A stretch of 64,000 bases of DNA from Ficedula albicollis (GCF_000247815.1 NC_021685.1:18019972-18083971); one strand, 5' to 3'; counted from the first letter of the stretch, positions 25,993-41,113 are shown. A program made the numbers and translations. Notes: a model not told the origin generated them from the letters alone.

Positions 25993-28900
25993 AACTCCCA
26001 CACCTCCAGGGAGCACCCCAGGCCCTGCAGTGCCTCTCTGGAGCAGAGGCACTTCAGCCCAGGCTCATTCTCTAGATACAAAGCAGGGGAATGCCTGTTC
26101 CCAAAACACAGGGCCTTGGGTTGCTCTTCCTCAAGGGAGCTGCTTTCTCCCCATACCCTGCTCTCAGAAAAAAAGAGGTGCTTGAAGTAGACCTATCCTA
26201 TTTTAATATGCTCCTCCCTTTTCCAGCTGAGCACAGCACTAGAGATCTGGAAGTGCAAAGGGATAAGAAGGCTTAGAAGCCTCAAGAAATGCTACAGACG
26301 AGCTGTCACCCCTGTCTGGAGTGTGCTGAGCCCAGCAGCTCCTGCACTTCCCTGTGCAGGCTCTGCAAGAGAGAAGATCTGACTTCTCCTCCAGCGGGCA
26401 CTGTGGGAGTGGACTTCCACGTTTTCATCCTGAGTGGACAAATACTGAACTGTGGTTGAAGATTACAACTTCTGCAGGGAGCAGAGACAGCTCTCTCCCA
26501 CAGGTCTCATTTGGTGACAATGTCACTTGTTTGAGATCTGCTGGACGAGAGGCAGCCCTGAGGGGATGCAGGGCAGCAGAAGCTGGTGTGCTGAGGGCAT
26601 GGCAGCACCTTCACCCTTGGAGCACATAACATCAGACTGGGGCTTCAGGCAAAGCCTGCAAAGCAACAGAGAAGTTACGACAGGACCTCTTCACTTGCTT
26701 TGGTTAACTCCATTGGGACATGCCATCATTTTTGAACAGAGAAACTCCACTAAAAACAACTGACGCCTCAGCTTGTGATGGCCTCTCCAGTCCTGGGTAT
26801 AAACACTGCTGGGAGGTGATGGAAGAACAAACCATCAAGCAACACTCTGATGGAAACTTTATCCCTGAAAATTGCCCTGAGCACAGCAGGAATTACTGCT
26901 CAGTGTCCTACCTTTGAGAAGAGGTCAGGGAGAGTCTTCCCACAAGATCCCTCTCTTTCTACAGCAGTCATTAACTGCAACCCTTTGCCATCAAGAGAAA
27001 AAAACAAATCTTTAGAGCTCCAGAGGTAAAAGCAGAGGCTTTATCACAGTGTCCAGTGATGGGGTGACTTTTTGAGTAACACTGGGGCACTTGGACTGTC
27101 CCTTCCATTTAACAGCAGCCTCTTAACAAGCCAAACCCTTCCTTCCCCTGGCACTCCTGTCCCCAATTCCACCTCACAAATTTAATCTTAAAAGTCGCTC
27201 AGGTCTCAGCCCAGGCAAAACTGTGACTCTGTGAAAGCCACCAGGATTCTCATTTTTATGGGTGGAGCCAGAATCCCACCAGCCAGATTTCAGAAGGGCT
27301 AGAAGAGGCTCAGTCTCAGGTTGGAGAGATGCTGTGTGGCTGCAGGAGGACCCAAAGGAGACCTCAGGCAAGGGCTGAGCCCCATTCCTGCAGGCAGGAC
27401 AGGAGCTGGGGCAGCCTTATCTCACACTGCTCAAACTCAAACCCATTCCAGGAAAGTGTTGTTGTTTTGATCCTTCTTCGAGGGAATGAGCTCAGATGAA
27501 ACTGAAGCAGGTGCTAATTAAAACCAGGACTATTCTTCAAACTGGGCTTTTAATTACTGTAAATACATGTCAAGGAAAGTTGCAAAGAAAAATAGTAATT
27601 TCTTGTGCTACCTGCCATTTTCACTTGATTACCATCACACTTTTCTGCAGAGCAAAAACATCAGTCCTTCATAACAAACTCCTCTCTTGGGGGCTAGTGT
27701 GAATTGAGAGCTGTGAGGCCCTGCCGTGGGCTCCAAAACTAGCAGCATAATGTCTGTAACAGACATGCTACCTAATTAAATTGTTAAAGAACAGGCTTTT
27801 ATATCTTTAACACCTAATTTACTATTGTTTCTTTGAAAGTGTTTGGCTTCCCTGTGGTTTTTTGGGCCTCCCTTCTCAGTTTTACGATGGCTTTTAAGTT
27901 TTTCGTGTGTGTTTCTACTAAATAACCATTTTGGAAGTTTTGTTAGGATCCCAGCTTGAGTGGGACTGAGGGAAGCAGGAGCCTGTTTTACTGTTGCTCA
28001 TGCTGGGTGAGTTACCACTACCGTGCTAATTATGTAATTACCCTATTTTAATAGCTATTCTACGCTATTTTATTGCTAACAAATCTGATTTCCTCTTTCT
28101 TTGCTCACTGATCGAACAGCAAAGGCACAGGGACACACACAAACATTATACAGCTCCATAAACCTCCACACCAGAGCTGGCAGAGCTCTAACCATCACCA
28201 AGCATCTTCCAGGCAGCAGGTTTAGCCAAATCTGCTCCACACTAATGACAATATAATTCTTGCTTACTGGGAAGACACAAAATTGAATTCATTTCTCAAG
28301 AACCAAGTGGTCCACAGCTGTTGCTCAGGGAGTGTATAACGTGCTCACCGCAAAAATCAGGGGCTATACCTGAGATGTTTGGACTGTGCTGTACCAGAAA
28401 TGAGTAATGAACGTGTTAATCAGCTACTTCCTCCCTTGTAGTTGGGAAAAGAGAAAAAAAAAAAAATACTTGGCCCCAGAGAGGTGGGGGAACATATGTT
28501 CCAAAATATTCCTGAATTCTGCACAGTCATTTGGAGTCCATGGCTGACAGGACAAGGTTGGGTACTCAGGGATATCAGAATGCAGAGGGGCAGGATGGAA
28601 AGGGGAAATGTTACCCAGCATCTATCCCATATGAAATTCGATCATAATAGCAAAACCTTTTTTTCCCCTCTCCCTGGCCCGCAGCCAGCCCCAGGTCTCA
28701 TTCCCAGTTTATCCGAAAGAGAGCCAGTCTCCAGGCAGGTAAAACATACATTGAATTCAGCTGGACTTTCAGCAATAAATCATTATGCCTGCTCCTTTCC
28801 CTTGACACCGACGGGCCCCAGTGCCCTCCTCTGCACCAGGAGGATCCCTGCAAACAGCAGCGAGCTCTGACGCTTCACATTCCTCCTTAAATCCATCCCT

Positions 28901-29117
28901 TGCCAGCATATCCACCAAAAGCTGACAGCAAGAAGCATTGCACGAGGCTGCTGGTGTGCTAAGACCACTGTCTATCATAGTGAGCAATATTGGCTCGGCT
29001 CTCCCTGCGCTCGCTCTCTGTCTGCACCCATCTGCTGCCTTTCCTCTCCTGCTCCTCACTGGGTCAAGGACAAAAGATTTGGGATGCTGGGAGGGTATCA
29101 GTGAACGCAGAGAGGCA
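25993..29117. other. Intergenic sequence, no supported gene
   Basis: Mixed sequence with no recognisable exon. The stretch 27440-28110 is AT-rich and repeat-poor, with several TAATTA and AATTAC words, and could be conserved non-coding DNA. An A-run lies near 28454-28465. Confidence 0.5.
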
Positions 29118-30662
<1,545 letters not shown>

Positions 30663-30830
30663 ATGTGTATGTGTGTGTATAATGGGTGTCTGTATATGTA
30701 TGTGTGTCTAAATGGGTGTCTGTATATACATGTGTATGTGTGTATGTGTGTGTGTGTTTATGGATGTATAGATGTGTATGGATATATTTCTATATCTGCC
30801 TATATCATCTGTATCTATATCTTGCATCAA
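30663..30830. repeat. GT-rich micro/minisatellite, right part
   Basis: Continuation of the 29118-29565 array after the poly-C run, again with ATAATGGGTGTCTGTAT phrases, fading into TATATCTATATC sequence near 30780-30820. Confidence 0.88.
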
Positions 30831-31044
30831 AAGCAGTGTGGGCAGCAGGGGAGGGGGGACTGTGCCCCTGTGCCCCCGTGCCCGTGAGCTGTCACTTCTC
30901 TGCCATCCCCTTCTGGGGCCATTCTGGAATTCTGACTGCAGCAGGCAAATCTCCGGCCAGGGAAGAAACCAAGCTGGGAAAATCCAGCTGGGAATAAAAC
31001 TGAGAAACCCTCTGAAGCTTGGGCTGATTCTGTCCCTGTGCTCA

Positions 31045-31361
31045 GGTGAGAGCCCAGCTGCAGAGCTGCCCCAGCACAGGGAGGAGCTGGAGCTGCTGCA
31101 GCCAGGCCAGAGGAGGCTCCAGGATGGGCAGAGGATGGAGCAGCTCTGCTGGGAGAGCTGGGACTGTTCACCTGGGCAGCAGAAGCTTTGGGGTGAGCCC
31201 AGTGGGGCCTTGCAGGGCCTGGAGGAGCTGCACGCAGGGAGATGATTTACAGGGGATGGAGGGACAGCACACAGGGAACGGCTCCCACTGCCAGAGGGCA
31301 GGGCTGGATGGGATGTTGGGCAGGAATTGTTCCCTGGCAGGGTGGGCAGGGCTGGCACAGG

Positions 31362-31432
<71 letters not shown>

Positions 31433-31500
31433 TGCCCAAGGCCAGGCTGGACACTGGGGCTGGAGCAGCCCCTTTCAAACTCAAATCACGTTGTGATTCT
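31045..31500 (+). mobile_element. CR1 LINE 3' fragment interrupted by poly-C
   Basis: From about 31045 the plus strand follows the 3' part of avian CR1 as I recall it: GGAGGCTCCAGGATGGGCAG, later CCACTGCCAGAGGGCAGGGC, GGATGGGATGTTGGGCAGGA, GGCACAGGGTGCC, then after the poly-C TGCCCAAGGCCAGGCTGGAC and GGGGCTGGAGCAGCC, ending with TTGTGATTCTCTGATTCCAG. The expected middle phrases of CR1 (around AGAGAAGCTGTGGCTGCCC) are missing exactly where the poly-C sits. Confidence 0.8.
31365..31432. repeat. 68-base pure poly-C run inside CR1
   Basis: It begins right after GGCACAGGGTG and ends at TGCCCAAGGCCAGG, two points that in an intact CR1 are separated by about 50 bases of ordinary sequence. The run therefore replaces sequence rather than being added to it. 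Confidence 0.9.
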
Positions 31501-34125
31501 CTGATTCCAGGACTCTGGACTAGTCCAGAAGACCATCATGACAACGTTGACTGAGATCCACCTGCAACCTCTCCCTTTCAGAGCCCTTATTCATTTCCCA
31601 TCCAGGTTTTTGGGATGTCCTTCAGAAGGGTCCAAACCTGGTCACTTGGTCACAGGTTGTGCTCCTCCGAGCTGGATGGGTGTCAGGTCTCTGAGTGGAG
31701 ATCCCATGCACAAGCTCCATTCCACCAGCTTCTGCCTCCCACCCTGAAGGAGTTAAGCAGAATTTACAGCATTTTTAACTTCTATTACTCACTTGTATTG
31801 AATTATTCTTGGATCAGATATTAAATGGAGATTTTCCATATAATATCTGTCACAGATGGAAAAAACCCCATCATCTATGGATGAGTGTAATCCATTCATT
31901 GGTTTACGGATACAGCCCCCTCCAGGGATTGTCAGAAATAAACACGATGTCCCTGCTTGCTGGATTTTTGCATTTGGATTGCTGAGCTAGCTGAAAAAAT
32001 GTGTGAAATCGCATGAAAGCCGACAGCTCCCTATTGACTCGGCATACGAACAAGCTCCCATGTGTTATTTATTCCAGCAAGCCCGTGGACTGTGGCGTGT
32101 ACGTGAAATGCAAGCCCGCTCTGAAATTCGAGGGGATAATAATCAATAATGCTTTGTTTGGAACGCAGCTTTCATCTGCAGAGCCCGGAGCGGTGGCGGG
32201 GAGCTGGGGAAAGGGAGGGACAGACACAGACCCTCACTCCAAAGACAGAACTGGAACCTGTCCCTCCACCCTGCAAACCCCAGGGACGAGCTGCCTGCTG
32301 ACAAGGCACCTCTGGCATCTCAGACATGCTAAACCCATGGAGTTTTGTTTGTTTGCTTGTTTTTTAACAAAACAGTCTCTGCCAGAGCAGCTTTCCAGTC
32401 ACATGCAAGGACGAACTGCAGTGGTTAAAAACTATCTGCTCTTGTGGGAATTCCTGGGAGGAATTGGGAATATCAGTGTGCCCAAAGCGAGGGGACGGCA
32501 AGGTGGGAAAAGCCAAGCCTATCTGCAGCCCTTGCCGTGATTCCTGGACGTGGGGCTGCTGCAGCATCCTCCTGCCAGGCTGGTGCCACCCCGTCCCCCG
32601 GGTCACCCCGGCTGGGCTCACCCGCAGCGCTGCTTGTGGCACAGCTCCAGGACAGCATCACCCTCAGCACACAGCTACCACTCGCTCGGGGATAATTAGT
32701 ATTTCCCCCATCTGCTAGATGAGCCTGGGGAGGGGAGGCAAGGGAGCGCTGCCAGGGCGTGCTTAACTCTTCCATCCTCAGGCGTTCCGCTCCCGCTCCC
32801 AGCTCTGCTGGAGACTCGGGAGGTTTGGGAAAGGTGGCTGGACCCTGCCTCCCACCCGAGCCTCTGAGGGCTGCGGGGAGGGGAAGGGGAAGGGGAAGGG
32901 TCTGTCCTGCTCCCGGTTCGGTCCCACCACCGAATCTCTGCCACTCCCTGTGTGCAGCAAAAGCCTCCGCCGCTGCGCCCAGCACAGGTGAGCGGCCTGG
33001 GGCTCCTCAGCTCCCTGCCAGGCGAGGCAGGGGTCCCTGTGCCCGGGACAGGGGGTGGGCACCCCTTGGAGACAAAGCAGGACGTTAGCAGGCGCAGGCC
33101 GAAGGGCAGAGGCAGGATTAGTGCTGCTCCCGGCCGCAGGCTCCTTTCCTGCATTAAAGTCAACACATCACCCCACACTTACTTCCCACCTTCCCTGGGG
33201 TGGCCAGAGCGCTCCCTGGCTGAGGTTAATGCCTCCTCCTCCCCCAACACCCTGAAAGAAACGGGATATTTCCTCGCTAATTTGTATGTGCCTAATTTTC
33301 ATATCAACAAAGCAAAGTCATGATTTGAGGCTTTTTGGGCTTTGCTCTCTTTCTCACCACACTCCCGCTCCTACTGAGGCCGGTTCCATTCCTCCACTCC
33401 TTTCCCAGATTTCAGTATCCACAGGTTTCTGGGTTAACAACAAAATAACACAGGCTGGAACCTGTTCAGATGACTTTTTTTTATTAATTATTTTTATTCT
33501 CTCGTTTGGAAAACCTTTTCCCCTCTCTTTCACCCTCCCCGCCAGGGAGTTCAAAGGGACATGTTCGCAAACAGGGGCAGGGCAGCTCTCCACACCCACA
33601 CTTGCCACCTTGAGGGAGGGAGCGGCACGAAAACTCGCTGGTGAACATTTGTGCAAATATTCATTTGGCATCTGCTAATGTCAAGTCTGGCTGGATTGGG
33701 GCTCGGAGCTGCAGAAAAGCATAAATGAGTCAGGCAGACAGCAAAAGCCGAGCTCTTCGTTATGCAAACGGGAGCCTCTCACAGCAGCTCTTGTGCACAG
33801 GGAAGGGGCTCCTGCTCCTCATTTCTGTCCTGCTTTCTGCTGCCTTGCACGACTTACCATGACTTCTCTGATGCAAAGCCCCTGGTGTGCTGAATGCTGG
33901 ACAAACCTCCAGCCCCAAAAAGCCTCAATAAGCCCCAGTCCGATGTGGAGAGCTTGGCAGGCAAGGGCAGCAGCAGCAGCAGTGGTGTCGGTTGTAGTGT
34001 TGAGTGCGGGTGTAGCTGTAGGTCAGCAAAGACTTGCTCCTGATTGATGCAAACAGCCCATGAGTGCATGGAGCAGCACAGACAGTGAGTCAGGCCTGCT
34101 GCTTTCACCATTGCACCCACAGCCT
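31501..34125. other. Intergenic sequence with CNE-like stretches and a G-rich motif
   Basis: No recognisable exon. Two segments (31985-32170 and 33270-33330 with 33640-33780) have an unusual mix of retained CpG in AT-moderate sequence and homeobox- or POU-like words (CTAATTTGTATG, TTATGCAAAC), which often marks conserved regulatory DNA. Between them, 32160-33130 is GC-rich. The open frames over 32473-33178 overlap on both strands and are not supported as genes. Confidence 0.45.
32875..32900 (+). other. Potential G-quadruplex motif
   Basis: GGGG-A-GGGG-AA-GGGG-AA-GGGG-AA-GGG within 26 bases: five G-runs with one- to two-base loops, which meets the usual pattern for a stable quadruplex. No transcript context is known. 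Confidence 0.7.
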
Positions 34126-35213
34126 GCATCCCAGCAGCATCCCTCCTCATCCCTGCATCCCAGCAGCATCATTCCTCACCCCTGCATCCCTCCTCATCCC
34201 TGCATCCCAGTAGCATCCCTCCTCATCCCTGCATCCCAGCAGCATCCCTCCTCATCCCTGCATCCCAGCAGCATCCCTCCTCATCCCTGCATCCCAGCAG
34301 CATCCCTCCTCATCCCTGCATCCCAGCAGCATCCCTCCTCATCCCTGCATCCCAGCAGCATCCCTCCTCATCCCTGCATCCCAGCAGCATCCCTCCTCAT
34401 CCCTGCATCCCAGCAGCATCCCTCCTCATCCCTGCATCCCAGCAGCATCCCTCCTCATCCCTGCATCCCAGCAGCATCCCTCCTCATCCCTGCATCCCAG
34501 CAGCATCCCTCCTCATCCCTGCATCCCAGCAGCATCCCTCCTCATCCCTGCATCCCAGCAGCATCCCTCCTCATCCCTGCATCCCAGCAGCATCCCTCCT
34601 CATCCCTGCATCCCAGCAGCATCCCTCCTCATCCCTGCATCCCAGCAGCATCCCTCCTCATCCCTGCATCCCAGCAGCATCCCTCCTCATCCCTGCATCC
34701 CAGCAGCATCCCTCCTCATCCCTGCATCCCAGCAGCATCCCTCCTCATCCCTGCATCCCAGCAGCATCCCTCCTCATCCCTGCATCCCAGCAGCATCCCT
34801 CCTCATCCCTGCATCCCAGCAGCATCCCTCCTCATCCCTGCATCCCAGCAGCATCCCTCCTCATCCCTGCATCCCAGCAGCATCCCTCCTCATCCCTGCA
34901 TCCCAGCAGCATCCCTCCTCATCCCTGCATCCCAGCAGCATCCCTCCTCATCCCTGCATCCCAGCAGCATCCCTCCTCATCCCTGCATCCCAGCAGCATC
35001 CCTCCTCATCCCTGCATCCCAGCAGCATCCCTCCTCATCCCTGCATCCCAGCAGCATCCCTCCTCATCCCTGCATCCCAGCAGCATCCCTCCTCATCCCT
35101 GCATCCCAGCAGCATCCCTCCTCATCCCTGCATCCCAGCAGCATCCCTCCTCATCCCTGCATCCCAGCAGCATCCCTCCTCACCCCTGCATCCCAGTAGC
35201 ATCCCTCCTTACT
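34126..35213. repeat. 29-bp minisatellite, about 37 copies
   Basis: A 29-bp unit containing CATCCCAGCAGCATCCC followed by TCCTCATCCCTG is repeated about 37 times. Internal copies look identical, while the first few and the last carry variants (CAGTAGCATCC, ATCATTCCTCACC). Since 29 is not a multiple of 3, each frame cycles through all three readings and stays open for over 370 codons. This is not a gene. Confidence 0.96.
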
Positions 35214-35799
35214 CCCTGAGCAGCAGGGTCTTGGGTTCCTGGGTTTGACTGAAAACATTGGGGAGATGAAGTTGAATTCCTCCTCATCAGCCTAAAGACT
35301 TTCCTATTATTTATGACTGGGAAAGATTCCCACCAGATATGTGCAGTTGGTTATAATTGAAATGTTTCTTCCAACTCGGGAAATTTTCAGGAAGGTCTAA
35401 TAGTAAACACAATAATGTGCCCACAAGTTACAAACCGGTGATCCTGTTTGTTTAATTCATTTGCCCAGAAAAACAATGAATGCAAAGCTGATGGTGTTTT
35501 TTGTTTGTTCCCTAAAACAATGTTATCAGTACATGCCTTGGTGCATTTTTACTGCAATTATAAAGGTTTTTCCAGCTGGAAAGTGAGTCAGCGTAACTTT
35601 TTTCTTTTAAACTAATGACCATTTAATGTCAGATAAAAGGTTTAAAGGAAAGGATTAAGTACCACTTTCAAGAGAGATGGTGGGAGATAATTGATGAAAT
35701 TTACCCCTGATATCCCCCGTGCAGGGGGGATGTGTTTGCATGTGCTTGAGATAGAGCAGAGCAAGGGAGCCCACCAAGGGAGCAGGTGCAGGTGGGCAC
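35214..35799. other. Unique AT-moderate sequence between two minisatellites
   Basis: About 590 bp of non-repetitive DNA separating the 29-bp and 19-bp arrays, with AT-rich words and no recognisable exon. Confidence 0.5.
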
Positions 35800-37239
<1,440 letters not shown>

Positions 37240-37290
37240 TGTCCCCTCCATCTCACACTGCCCCCTCCATCTCCCATTGTCCCCAGCATT
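37240..37290. repeat. 19-bp minisatellite, right remnant
   Basis: Two to three units of the 19-bp array (TGTCCCCTCCATCTCACAC, then a CCATTGTCCCCAGC variant) after the poly-C run. Confidence 0.88.
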
Positions 37291-38349
37291 GTCCCAGCAC
37301 ATGCAGCATCTCCAGTGGGTGTCCCTTCTCCCTCCAGGAAGATGCAATTCCTGCTCAGGAGCCACCTGCACCTTTCAAACAGCAGAGAAGATGCATGGCA
37401 GATGTGAAGCTGAAAATGCACTCCCAAAAGGAGATAATGGAACAAAATGCTCCAGTTCAGACATTTGCCAGCAGACAGAGGCACAGCCCTCCTCTGATTC
37501 TTTAACCTTCAGCCACAGTCACATTTTCACCTGCACCCACCACCACTTCTCTGTAAACCAAACGACTTTTAATCTTTTATCCTGCACACTCCTTTGATCC
37601 ATTTTTTCTGCCATGTTCAAGGACTTGGGGCAATGGTTTTCTGACCTCTTTGAGCAGGACAGACCCCACCAGCAGGGCTGCTCCAGGTGTCCTTGCTCCC
37701 CTTTGCTCACTGCCAAAGCCACCCTGGAGCTGGGTGTCTGTCCCAGGGCAGTGTGCCCCTTTTCCCTGGGGACTGGGGGCTGCCAGGAGAGGCTTTGATT
37801 GCTGCTCGGGTGTAGGAAGCTCTTGGCTCAGGTAGGAAGGTGTTTAATGAAGCACAGCCATAAGGCATTCACTCCATCACCGCTCCCTCGCTACACAGAA
37901 GTCACCTATAAATTTACATGTCATGAATTCCACCCAAGGGCAGGGTTTTGGTTTATTTGCCAAGTCAGTCACTTCCTGAAGGCGATCCCTGCCTCCTGAG
38001 GTGGCTGGGAGCTGCCTGTGGGATCTGCCTTGCTCCATGCACTCGGAGACTGACACCCTGAGAGGGAGAGGGGCTTTGCTGGCCTTGTGGCTCGGCTGGT
38101 GGCAAGCGGCCCCAGCAGCTGAACGAAGCCACCCCATGTTTGGAGGAGCCACCTGGAAAGAGTGAGGTTCTGCCCTCACTGTGTCCTCTCACGAGCTGGC
38201 CATGCTCTGGGCTCACACCTCACACAGCTTTGGAGCAAACCTCCAGCCCTGAACCACTTGGCTGCTGCAGCAGATCCGAGATTAGGCCACGCAGCAGTGT
38301 CTGTGGGCAGCACCCACGGAAGAGCACACAGCTGGGCAGGGCCCACAGC
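37291..38349. other. Intergenic sequence without supported features
   Basis: Mixed sequence with no recognisable exon or transposon. Confidence 0.5.
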
Positions 38350-39140
38350 CTCAGCTGGGCACACAGCTGGGCACACAGCTGGGCACACAGCCACAGCTGG
38401 GCACACAGCCACAGCTGGGCACACAGCTGGGCACACAGCCACAGCTGGGCACACAGCCACAGCTGGGCACACAGCTGGGCACACAGCCACAGCTGGGCAC
38501 ACAGCCACAGCTGGGCACACAGCTGGGCACACAGCCACAGCTGGGCACACAGCCACAGCTGGGCACACAGCTGGGCACACAGCCACAGCTGGGCACACAG
38601 CCACAGCTGGGCACACAGCTGGGCACACAGCCACAGCTGGGCACACAGCCACAGCTGGGCACACAGCTGGGCACACAGCCACAGCTGGGCACACAGCCAC
38701 AGCTGGGCACACAGCTGGGCACACAGCCACAGCTGGGCACACAGCCACAGCTGGGCACACAGCTGGGCACACAGCCACAGCTGGGCACACAGCCACAGCT
38801 GGGCACACAGCTGGGCACACAGCCACAGCTGGGCACACAGCCACAGCTGGGCACACAGCTGGGCACACAGCCACAGCTGGGCAGGGCTCACAGCCACAGC
38901 TGGGCAGGGTCACAGCCACATCTGGGCACACAGCAGGGCACACAGCCAGGCAGGGTCACAGCTCACAGCTGGGCACACAGCTGGGCACACAGCCACAGCT
39001 GGGCACACAGCCACAGCTGGGCACACAGCTGGGCACACAGCCACAGCTGGGCACACAGCCACAGCTGGGCACACAGCTGGGCACACAGCCACAGCTGGGC
39101 AGGGTCACAGCCAGGCAGGGTCACAGCCACAGCCACTCTG
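38350..39140. repeat. 48-bp higher-order minisatellite (12+18+18)
   Basis: Two related sub-units, CACAGCTGGGCA (12 bp) and the same preceded by CACAGC (18 bp), alternate in the order 12-18-18 to give a regular 48-bp higher-order unit, about 11 times from 38355 to 38885. After a degenerate stretch with GGCAGGGTCACAG (38885-38960), about three more units follow to 39105, then a degenerate tail. All lengths are multiples of 3, so frames on both strands stay open. These are not genes. Confidence 0.95.
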
Positions 39141-40259
39141 CCCAGCCCGGCCCCTCTGCTCCTGGAGAAGACAGCCAAGCACGGCAGGGCCCCAGAGCTC
39201 TGGAGCCTGACTCGCTCCTGCCCAGCAGCTGTTCGTGGTGCTTCCCAGCAAACCATGCCATGCAGCCATTTAGATCCCCAGAGCAAAGGGCCTGCCATGT
39301 GCATGGATCTCCTCCTGAAACCACAGGAGAAATCTGGCTGCAAGTTGCCAAGCAGATGGGACTTGAGCACCCAAATCCCCCATGCCACAAAGACCTCAGC
39401 CCAAATGTGTGCAAGAAGCTTGTAGGAGCAAGCTGTGAAACACAGAGGGCAAAACTTTGCCATGTGTAAGAACAGATGAGCAAACTCAGCTTCTCCATCT
39501 CCAGGACGGGACCACTTGTGCTGTCTGGCTGGCTGATGTGAAAGGGCAAGGTCTGGGTCACCCTGTGAAGGGGTAGGACAGTTATCCTCTCCCCTCCATG
39601 CAACACACGGCCATACATCCCTGCCACATCCCACACTGGCTCTGTCTCCATGGTGGGCAAATGGGATGGTCCCTCTGTGACCTTCCAAGGAAGGGCCTTG
39701 GAACCTAAAAAGCACCAAGAGAAAAGACAAGGTAGTGTTTGCAACCAGGGTTGCCACATGGGCAAAGGTCTCCTTGGAGAGAGGTGCCTGTGGAGCTTCT
39801 TGTGGGGATGGAAAGGTAAAAGACCGAGGATGGACCCTACAAGTGTCCTGCAAGGCCATCATGGAGCGTCTCTGCTGCTCCTTCAGCCAGCTCAGGAGTG
39901 TGAGAACAGCAGCCTCTGCGACACAGGACAGGGCAAGGACTCAGAGCACATGTGGAGCTACTTCATTCTTTCTCCAGAGATATTTAATGCTGCACCTCCG
40001 AGGCTGCTCTCCAGGCTCCCACTGTCTGAGCCCTAAGCTAATTTCCATGCTACATGTTAATTTTCCCCAAGTCAAGAACTCCTCTCTTTCAGCAGTTTTG
40101 ACATTTGCTGCCTTTCATTGAATTTCTCTGTGTTGGGAGAGCAGGTGAGTGGGAGATCCCAATTTACTTTCTCTGCAGTCTAGACTATTCATTACTTTCC
40201 TGTCTCTAAATGAAGCAGGCACAGTCCTTTCAATACCTACATAAAGCATTCCCTCACCA
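39141..40259. other. Intergenic sequence without supported features
   Basis: Mixed sequence. The long frames entering from the minisatellite (minus strand to 39862, plus strand to 39469) lose any pattern here and have no recognisable domain. Confidence 0.5.
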
Positions 40260-40740
40260 GGCCTCTAAGTATTTTCATTGTCAGCCTCTGAACACTTATT
40301 ATTTCCACTATATCCCCTTTTGAGATCAGATATCCAGAGAGAAGCTCGGCGTGTTAGCAAGGGTCTCCTCCGGACCTATGCTGTGAGCAGACAGGAATTT
40401 GGGAATATTTTACATCCTCTCTTTAACCATCCTCATATTTTGTTTTACTCTCACAACAGCAAAGAGGAAAAAAGACTCCAGAGTGGCTGTGATTGCGCTC
40501 GTTTTGTGAGTGTAAATGATTACAATTAACGTGGAACCCAACAGAGTGCAGGCACAGCTCGAATTATTCCTCACCATGCCTTGCCTTGCAGTTATCAGGG
40601 GTGAATTTTATCTGCCATTGTGCTGCCCATTCACCTAGCTTTGTGTGGTCTGACAATATCTCAACCCAAGGTGGTATATGGTTGCAGGCACTGCCGTTCT
40701 CGTTATTTACAATGGCTAATTAAGATCCTGCTACAACCTT
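40260..40740 (-). mobile_element. Ancient CR1/L3-like LINE fragment
   Basis: The plus strand contains CACTATATCCCCTTTTGAGA near 40306 and, about 300 bases on, GTGAATTTTATCTGCCATTG, TGCTGCCCATTCACCTAGCT and TTTGTGTGGTC. In this order and spacing they resemble what I recall of the reverse complement of the reverse-transcriptase end of old amniote CR1/L3 elements. Strong divergence suggests an old copy. Borders are approximate. Confidence 0.6.
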
Positions 40741-41080
40741 CATCCCACCCTTAATTCTTATGAAGCAGCCAACAAAAGGTTTTGATTTCCTTTTTGGCTG
40801 GAAGACCTTTTGGCTTCTGCAAAAAGGGGATTAAGAATGAAAGCACATAAAGGTATGTGCACAATCACAAAGTCATAACAGCTCTCCCAGTGCAGTCTCC
40901 CAGGAATGAAACGCAGCATTAGCAAGAAGGGCTAATTGGGACTGGTTTAAAGAGTGCACATTGTGTAGCTCAGTCCGGTAACACTTTTGATCAGGCAGAC
41001 AACACAGCCACAAATTGCTTTCTTCCCCCTCCAAAATATCTGACCCTGCAGGAAGCGGTGTTTTACCTTTCCCAAGGAAT
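40741..41080. other. Unique sequence before the 1091-bp duplication
   Basis: About 340 bp without recognisable repeats or coding signal. Confidence 0.5.
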
Positions 41081-41081
41081 C

Positions 41082-41113
<32 letters not shown>

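Noticed and set aside
34060..35199. 379-codon frame with a 29-residue repeat
   Set aside because: A 29-bp unit with no stop in any frame gives this automatically; no signal peptide, splice sites or recognised family.
38140..39862. His-Ser-Trp-Ala and Cys-Pro-Ala-Val repeat proteins
   Set aside because: Minisatellite units in multiples of 3 keep several frames on both strands open; no evidence that any is used.
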